Shown here one piece after another: positions 56,840 through 64,000 of a stretch of 64,000 bases of DNA. The stretch comes from Torymus aiolomorphi (taxonomy: Eukaryota; Arthropoda; Insecta; Hymenoptera; Torymidae). The stretch is taken from assembly GCA_036365515.1 (NCBI GenBank), contig CM070873.1:73310529-73374528 (forward strand), read 5' to 3'. A model generated the notes under the pieces. The model was not told where the DNA came from and did no database searches. It saw only the letters and a list, made by a program, of their open reading frames with translations. The position numbers were made by a program, and so were the translations under genes. The stretch's first letter is position 1; every line of letters begins with the position of its first letter.

Positions 56840-56899
56840 TATTTATCTCTAAAAATGGGGGTTAGCGAGCGGAGCGAGCAGGGGGCGAAGCCCCTCTAG
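56840..56899 (+). mobile_element. Helitron-type 3' terminus
   Basis: TAAAAATGGGGGTTAGCGAG, then CGGAGCGAGC, then a hairpin AGGGG ... CCCCT (56880-56895), CTAG (56896-56899) and T. Nearly the same last 60 bp as the ends at 33656 and 34763. The body upstream (about 56520-56840) is AT-rich and non-coding. 56520-56839 otherwise shows nothing. Confidence 0.7.
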
Positions 56900-57179
56900 T
56901 ATATATATCTCTCTATATTATATAGATGTTTCAAAATTCTTACCACCCAGCCCCCTCTCGCCCCTTCCTCACGCCCTCCTCAGCCCCCGCCCCCTTCAGC
57001 GCCTCCTCAATAACGGAGAAATGTGATTATTTATACGCGTTTTAAGAAGGCCCCCCCCTCGCGCCACCTCACCCCCTCCTCGCATCACCCTAGACCCCTC
57101 TCAGCGCCCCCCTCAGCCCCCTCAGTGTCATTATTTAAATAGTTTTCGACGCCAGCCTAGGGGTACTGTTAATGGGCGC

Positions 57180-58960
57180 GTGGGATTTATATTTGAAGTG
57201 GTATCCTTCGCCAGTAGCCCTACAACCACTTTCTAAAAACTTTGGAATAAATAGGATACCGTGATCAAAAAGTGATTCTTCTAGGGCAAGGTTTTTGTTA
57301 ATAGTCAAAGAACCTTCCAACTTTAAAACAATATGGATTTATCGATACAAAAGTATTGCACTATGGACAAAGAGGTGATTCCTCCAAGGCAAGGCTCTTG
57401 TTAACAGTCAAAGAACATTACAAATATACAATGTGGATATCTCAGGCGTAAAATTTTTCCACAATTCCGTTGAAAAAACTTTCAGAAGGATTAAATATAT
57501 AGTCAGAAGCAATTTCTTCCGAAAAACTTTTAGAAGAATATAAATAGGATAGTTTTTAATAACAGTCGAAGAATCTTTTAACTTTAACAAAGAAAACGTA
57601 AATTATGAGTTCTAAAAGGTACCGTGATCAAAAAGGTGGTTTCTGTAGGAGAATCTTCCAACTTTAACAAAAGACTAGAGTTAATTTGGCGCGCTATGCG
57701 CGCCCTATCTTCGCTGTTTCTCGATTTCTTTCGAGTTTCGAGATCGATTCGAGATTTCGAGATACCTCGAAAAAACGCTCGAAAACCGCACGAATCTCGA
57801 TCGCTCAATTTATATTAAGGAAACGTAAGTGTACACCAAAGAAATTGACATTATATAAGAATAAAAAATGTATGTTATAGAACTTCAAAAGGATTATTGA
57901 ATACATTGAGGCTATAGAAAAATCACGCGCAATTATTTCTAAAACTACAGGATAAACATACGGTCGATCTCAAAAAGGTGGTCTCCAGGGCAAGGTTAAC
58001 AGTCAAGGAACCTTCAAACTTTAACAAAGGAAACGTAATATTTTGGACCGTATAACGTTCTATTTTAGATAGAAAGATATAAATGTATAGTCAGAAGCAA
58101 TTACTTTGGAAAACCTTTAAAAGGATATAAATGGAATACCGTGATATTCATACCGTGATATTCATCTTCATACCTTAAGAAAGGAAAAGCAAAAAGGTGG
58201 TTATAGGAGAAACTATCAAAAGTTCATACCTTTGGCCATTATTTAATATTTCGAATCTCTAAAACAATATATCTATATTGTCGATACAAAAATTAATATG
58301 GATCAAATATCTATAACTGATTTAAAAGATATACATAAAGCAGAAGGTATAATAAGTATATATGGATTGTAAGATTAATGTAGGACTGTTTAAAGAGGAG
58401 CTTCTTTAGTCAAAGAAATTTTGAATTTCAAGAAGCGAAACGTAAAGTACGTAATGATGAATCTTCCAACTTCAACAAAGGAAACGTAATCTATGAGTTG
58501 CAATTAATAAAATTGCAATTAAAATATCAAGATTAATTTTGTTATAATATTGCTTAATATACGTAAATGTATGTTATGAAACTTTAAAAGAATTATTGAA
58601 TACATTAAGGCTGTAGAAAAATTGCGCATAATCACGTCTTCAAGGACACTACTTTAAGAGGAGCTACAAAATTAAGGAAGGGATTTTATAAAATAGAGAT
58701 AATAATGTGTTATATTTGCACGTGCAAGATCCTAGTAATATCAAAGTTATGGATACCTCTATAACTCCTTTGGAAAACTTTTTAAAAGGATATTAGAGAT
58801 AATAATATATTATATATACACGTGCAAGTTCCTAATAAGATCAAAGTTATAGATAAGTAGAGGATAAATCGGATAAAAGAAGTGCTGAAGGATGAGAATT
58901 TGACTCCTATTTTAAAGAGGAGCTGCAAAATTAAGCAAGGACTACACAGCGACAGTGGTG
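57180..58960. repeat. Degenerate repeat field
   Basis: The phrases AACTTTAACAAAGGAAACGT, CCGTGATCAAAAAGGTGGTT and GGCAAGG.T..TGTTAACAGTCAAAG recur at irregular spacing (for example near 57300, 57400, 57570, 57650, 58010, 58470). No coding signal. A GC/TTCGAG-rich patch at 57700-57800 belongs to the Helitron end at 57675. Confidence 0.55.
57675..57704 (-). other. Helitron 3' terminus, minus orientation
   Basis: On the minus strand: GGCGCGC, ATA loop, GCGCGCC (57704-57688), nine bases, CTAG (57678-57675), then T. Same architecture and stem as the end at 12085-12112. The element body would extend rightward from here. Confidence 0.7.
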
Positions 58961-59204
58961 AACGTCTTTTATAAATTATCGCTTAAAAGAAGCTTTCAAC
59001 TCAGAAAGTTAACTCAATTAACTTTTAAATTATATAAATATATGTAAAAAAAATGTTGTTATATAATTTAAGTTTTCTTTTATAATTAAGTTCTTTGACT
59101 AACAACAATATTTTTAATAAAATTTTTTTATATAATAAAATATTAGTGGGTACATTAATTTTCGTAAGATGCTTTGAAATGAAACTTTCAATATAAAGAC
59201 TATA
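58961..59204. other. No recognised feature
   Basis: AT-rich; nothing recognised. Confidence 0.4.
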
Positions 59205-60120
59205 GTCAACCCCCCATTTTTAGAATGTGATTAAATTGTAAATTCTGTTCTATTTTTTCAGCCGAGACGTAAATAGAAAGATGCGTTTTATTTTAAAGTA
59301 GGGCTAATCTACTGTCTATGTCACTATAAAATTTTGGAAACCATTAAAATTGTATTTGTTCTTATTGAACGAAGTCAAGAAATTGAATAAATTTTAAACT
59401 ACCTGCTGTACCTTTTGTACTTTGATCTTCTCATTTTCTTGAATATCGCCAATAACTTATAATTTCAAGTATGTGTTTTCAACAGGAAAAAAATAATATT
59501 GACTCCAAAACCAATTTTACTACTGACGAGTGTGCTCTTTTGAATGGTTAGGTCTAAATTACATTTGGATAGTTCCATAAACCAACACGGCGATTTTCAT
59601 TAAAAAATTGCTAATAGCCAAATCGTGGTCAGCACCCTCGAAAACCTCTGTATACCATATTGAGCCAAATCTAAGCTTTTTTTGAACTTTTCATCACCAT
59701 ATTGGATTCAATATTTTGAATTTGAAGTCCAATAGCAAAATCTTTATCATATACCTCGAAAACCCCTGTATTCAAATTTTAAGCAAAATACTTCCGTCGA
59801 ACTTTTGACCGCCATTTTGAATTTCGAAAGTCTGATAGCAATATCGCGATCAGCGACCTCGAGAACACCTGTATTCCAATTTTCAGTCAAATCTAAGCCT
59901 TTTTAGAATTTTAACGGCCATATTGCTTCCGCCATTTTCGATTTTGAAAGTCCAATAACAAAATCTTGATCAGCGACAGCGAAAACCCCTGTATACTAAT
60001 TTTAAGCCAAATCTAAGCTTCCCTCGAACTTTTGACCACAATTTTGAATTTCGAAAGTCTGGTAGCAAGATTATAGCAACTTCAAAAGCCGCCGTATACC
60101 AAATTTGAGTATAATTTAAA
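59205..60120 (-). mobile_element. Partial HINE-like element with ~110-bp internal tandem repeats
   Basis: Starts GTCAACCCCCCATTTTTAGA as at 33688, but without the CTAG terminus. It then carries about five units with CTTGATCAGCGACC, CGAAAACCCCTGTAT, CCAAATCTAAGCTTTT and CCGCCATTTTGAATTTCGAA words (59580-60110), as in the 33353-34971 palindrome. Confidence 0.65.
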
Positions 60121-60259
60121 TAATATAATTTATGGACGGTATTTTTGACAAAAATAAAAATTTGATTTTAAAACTTATATAGCAGTTAAGTTGGCACTGT
60201 AACAATCTGACTTATCAACGACAGCCTCTTACAGACTCACAGCTCACTCCTTTATTGTA

Positions 60260-60475
60260 ACAGTGAATCCACATTGCATGCCGTATGCCGTATGCCGTAT
60301 GCCGTATGCCGTCGGAAAAATAGTTGTTGTCCGAAATCTATAATATTTATAATTCTATGGTTACAATTCCTATATTTATAACCATAGAGTTATAAATCCT
60401 ATAGATTTCAGACAACAACTTTTTTTCTGACGGCATACGGCATACAGCATACGGCATGCAATGTGGATTCACTGT
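60260..60475. mobile_element. 216-bp palindrome built on a heptanucleotide repeat
   Basis: ACAGTGAATCCACATTGCAT at the left is mirrored at the right edge. Next inward is (ATGCCGT)n, five units at 60277-60311 and a mirrored, interrupted set at 60430-60462. Then come GACAACAACT-type arms and a centre with ATAACCATAGAGTTATAAAT. Confidence 0.8.
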
Positions 60476-61520
60476 AACAGAGCTGATTTTAACCTATGTA
60501 AAAGTCCGCAAGCAATGTAAACATGCACAGCTGTCATTTCATATAAATACTGTGATATTAGCATCAGCATCCTTTTTATACAAAGTGTTATTCTTAATTT
60601 TCATTGTTTCCAACGGATTTTGGAGTAAACATTTAGTGTATTATAATACGTAAAGTTATTTTAAATCAGTTTTTAAAAGTGTTTGAATAATACACGTGAC
60701 AGTTGAATTAATGTTTTAGAAATAGCTTTTAGTACTTGAACTTTTATTGGAAACTTTATACTTAAAATAACAGGGATTGATACTAAAGAAAAATTAAGTC
60801 TATATTGACTATTACAAAAAACATTTAATGACAGATTTAAATCAACTTTTAAAGGAAGTGAAGTATATGCTATTGTGCAGAAAAATGTTATGGAACCTTC
60901 GCTTCTGCCAGAAAGCTACCATTATCAGCCATTGCCTGAATCTCACTATGATATAATTGACATTTTATTTTCTGAAGTAAAAACAGTTATGCACTGCAAT
61001 AAATATGTATCAGTCGTATTCTCTTTATTAAGTAATAATATTATATGTGAAAAAGAATAATGAAGGACAAGTAAAGAAGTTCACCTTATCAGACATTAAA
61101 AGAAGATCAATATAGGAATGTTGCTGCTATAAACATTTTTTTCAAGCATTTGGCTATGACGATACTGGCTTTATAACATGCATGAAGGATTTTGGATTTC
61201 TCAACACATTCTTTATTTATCTCAGTATATGTATAAGAATCTAATATATGTAATAAAGATTATTAAAAACATATGGATTTAAAAGCACCAAAGGATCTAC
61301 ATATTAAACCACTTAACAAACTTGACTGACTGATGTGGATATGACTGTTACGTGTGCTCATAGCTTACAAGTCTGATAGATCGTATACTGAGGTACCAGA
61401 ATATTTGTTCTAAATGTAAAATATTTCGAACGAAAAACAATATTTTTTTGTATTTCGGGGCAGAGATGGAGTTAAGAAATAAAGAAGAAGAAATAAAGAA
61501 GTATTTTAGTAATTTTATCT
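60476..61520. other. No recognised feature
   Basis: AT-rich. Short open frames (up to about 65 codons) show no recognisable domain and no supporting context. Confidence 0.5.
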
Positions 61521-61524
61521 TTAA

Positions 61525-62846
61525 GGTAGTTCTTATCCAAGAAAACGATCGTTAAAAAAGTATTCTATATAATCTATTGCTCAAATATTATATTACAAGT
61601 GATAGTAAAGTCTAAAAGTAGGTTGCTTTAAGGGGGCTAGACACCTTTTTTTTCTGAAGTAAAGAAGTCACATTTTAATACATAAATGTTAACTAATTAT
61701 TTCGCATTTTTTACACATAAAATGGGGTATATTTACCTCACCTTAGACCTTGGTCTGGGCCCTTTATATTGTCCAGAACCATAGTCATCGATGAAACAAA
61801 TTTTTTCACTATTCGTAAGCTTTGAAATTTTCCTGTGGATGGATTGTCTCCAGATTTGAACTAAATTACTCCTGAATAGTATAATTCTCATATAAGTGTA
61901 GGGATTTTTGATCCGATGAGAAAAAAAAAATTTGTGCTGTTTCTCAAGAATTTTTTTTTAATTTTTAAAATTTTTTATATATTTTCATAATTTTTCTCGT
62001 GTAAAAATTTTTTCTGACATTTAATCCTAAATTCCTACACTCATATGAAAATTATACTATTCAGGAGTAATTTAGTTCAAATCTGGAGCAAATTCATCCA
62101 CAGGAAAATTTCAAAGCTTACGGATAGTGAAAAAACTTGTTTCATCGATGACTATGGTTCTGGACCATATAAAAGGCTTATCGGAGAAAGTTTTAAGGTA
62201 AGGTAAATATACTCACTTTTATATGTAAAAAGTATGAAATAATTAGTTTACATTTATGTATTAAAATATGATTTCTTATTTCAGAAAAAAAGGTGTCTAG
62301 CCCCCTTAAGTAACAGAAAAATTTTTTCAAATTTAAATTATATACATTAAAGCCTAAAATTTGCTAAATAAGGAAAAATATCACAAAAAGTCATGAATTA
62401 TTTTTGTTTTTTTATTCGATTTTTTTATTAAAAACGCTATTTTGTTTCTCAAGCGTTCCTCGATAAATTCAATGCATGAAATTATGAGTTAGAGAAATTT
62501 GTTTAAAAAAAAATTACAAAAACTTAGCAACTAATAGCTCTAACTTTGTGTAAAATGATTTGTTGACAATTTCATGCGGTGAATTTATCGAGGAACGTTT
62601 CAGAAACAAAATAATGTTTTGAATAAAAAAATCGAATAAAAAACAAAAATAATTCATGACTTTTTGTGATATTTTTCCTTATTTACCAACTTTTAGGCTT
62701 TAATGTATATAATTTATATTTGAAAATTTTTTCTGTTACTTAAAGCAACCTACTTTTGGATTTTACTATCACTTGTAATATAATATTTGAGCAATAGCTT
62801 ATACACAATACTTTTTTAACGATCGTTTTCTTGGGTAAGAACTACC
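61525..62846. mobile_element. TTAA-flanked foldback (element B), interrupted
   Basis: Ends are GGTAGTTCTTATCC (61525) and GG.TAAGAACTACC (to 62846), flanked by TTAA at 61521-61524 and 62847-62850. The left terminal repeat is split by element A. After removing A, the halves GGTTGCTTTAA and GTAACAGAAAAA match the right terminal repeat without a gap. Without A and one TTAA it is about 644 bp. TTAA duplication is the mark of piggyBac-type transposition. Confidence 0.8.
61632..62305. mobile_element. TTAA-flanked foldback (element A) nested in B
   Basis: GGGGGCTAGACACCTTTTTT at 61632 and its complement to 62305, with TTAA at 61628-61631 and 62306-62309. Inverted repeats of ~300 bp include CATCGATGA and GGAGTAATTTAGTTCAAATC words. 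No coding sequence. Confidence 0.88.
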
Positions 62847-62868
62847 TTAAAGCTGTTTTCTACATAAT

Positions 62869-63388
62869 GTAAAATTTTGAGCTCTGCCGTCGACTCCAGA
62901 TTCAGGAACTGCATATATTTTAATGGGAGAGGTCCTAAAATTTTGGTATTTTATATGTCTATTGACTGAAGAGTTGTATGTATCCAATGTATTTGATTAA
63001 ATAATTTTTTACGGTCAAAGATTGCTAAAAAATCTGAATTTCACTTAAATTTAAGATTTTTTAGCAATTTTTGACCGTAAAAAATTATTTAATCAAATAG
63101 ATTGAATACGTACAACTCTTCAGTCAATAGTCATATAAAATACAAAAATTTTAGGACCTCTCCCATTAAAATATATGCAGTTCCTGAATCTGGAGTCGAC
63201 GGCAGAGCAAACATTTTGAAATGGCCATATATTTGGTTAAAATCGATCAAAATTTTTTTTTTTGGTCTCATTTTATCATAAATTGAATATATTTTTAGGA
63301 TATTACTTCTAAATATTTCTAATTATGAAAATTAATTTTTTTCAGGTCATTTTATGAAGAAAATTGTAAAGGTGTCTGACCTCCTTAA
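62869..63388. mobile_element. Palindrome C and truncated TTAA element end
   Basis: 62881-63208 is an inverted repeat of ~140-bp arms (GCTCTGCCGTCGACTCCAGA and complement; TTACGGTCAAA near the centre). The segment ends with GGTGTCTGACCTCC followed by TTAA (63385-63388), a diverged form of element A's terminus. Its left terminus is not found. Confidence 0.6.
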
Positions 63389-64000
63389 ATTGAGAAATGC
63401 ACCCATTGTGCAACATATTTGGTAACTTAATTGATGATTAAGTACAATATTGTATAGATTTAATTAACTTTTAGTTTCTTGGAATATGTTGCAAATCCAA
63501 TGAATTTTTTATTAACTAATAAAAAAAGATCAAATCTTTTCATTGAAAACATATATTTTATTTATAAGAACTTGCTATCAAACATTGTCATGCACAGTTT
63601 TAAGCCTAGCCTACATATAATGAAATATTGCACTATATAATTTCACAACATGTTATTAGTATTGTAATAGTATTTTAATAGTAATTAATATTAAAGGAAA
63701 TTGATAATAATGATGGTCCAGGTTTTAAACAATATTATAAATAATTAAGAACATATCTCTTTTTTTTAGTGATTGTATGGGATTGTAATCACTAGATGTT
63801 GCTTAGCTTTCCACAAGCAAGTTGCCAAAAAAGTATTTATATATAGATAATCTCATTCTTACAAAGGTGTGAGTTAAAAGAAGTGTATTTAAAAGCTCTC
63901 TCTTAATAGAGAACCGTCTCTTTATAAAGGTTTCGTTTTGCTTAAATTATCTATGTCTATACTTGTACTTTCGAGTCAATTAGAATAGATCGTCATCTCA
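63389..64000. other. No recognised feature
   Basis: AT-rich sequence to the end of the window; nothing supported. Confidence 0.5.

Noticed and set aside
60875..61060. 61-codon open frame
   Set aside because: No recognisable domain, no supporting context, and such lengths are expected by chance.

Overview
The window is a stretch of animal, most likely insect, nuclear genome made almost entirely of mobile elements and satellites. The evidence is very AT-rich DNA, arthropod-type non-LTR, Ty1/copia, BEL/Pao and Helitron remnants, numerous foldback elements, and no bacterial-style gene packing. A hymenopteran host is a guess from repeat style only. I found no host gene, tRNA, rRNA or CRISPR array.

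Layout. 1-2253: minus-strand Ty1/copia gag-protease-integrase, broken by stops and a frameshift. 2271-10032: a composite block holding a 2.9 kb palindrome, a hairpin MITE, a 90-bp satellite with a MITE inside it, and a GC-rich short tandem array. From 2607 on, this block is repeated almost exactly in inverted orientation at 45833-53257, giving 7.4 kb arms around a 35.8 kb spacer. Inside the spacer lie a minus-strand LTR with primer-binding site (10681-10923), probably the missing 5' end of the copia element; a Helitron helicase fragment with its 3' terminus (10925-12112); two decayed LINE copies of one family (12717-14516 and 15008-17715); a Ty3-like gag remnant; an internally deleted BEL/Pao element carrying a foldback; several hairpin elements; a ~92-bp satellite of about 4.3 kb; a palindrome capped by two Helitron-type ends; a hammerhead ribozyme (34982-35053); and a nearly intact full-length LINE with a 16-bp target-site duplication (36451-41312).

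After the right arm come a ~150-bp satellite that reverses direction at its midpoint, more Helitron termini (56899, 57675), a degenerate repeat field, a palindrome built on a heptanucleotide repeat, and nested TTAA-flanked foldbacks (61525-62846).

The components do not form a pathway. They record a nested insertion history: a copia element went into a Helitron helicase; a foldback-rich block appears to have separated the copia LTR from its gag; and that block, or part of it, was copied in inverse orientation 36 kb away. The most notable single signal is the type III hammerhead ribozyme, whose two closed loops carry a perfect 9-nt complementarity. The most intact mobile element is the LINE at 36451-41312.
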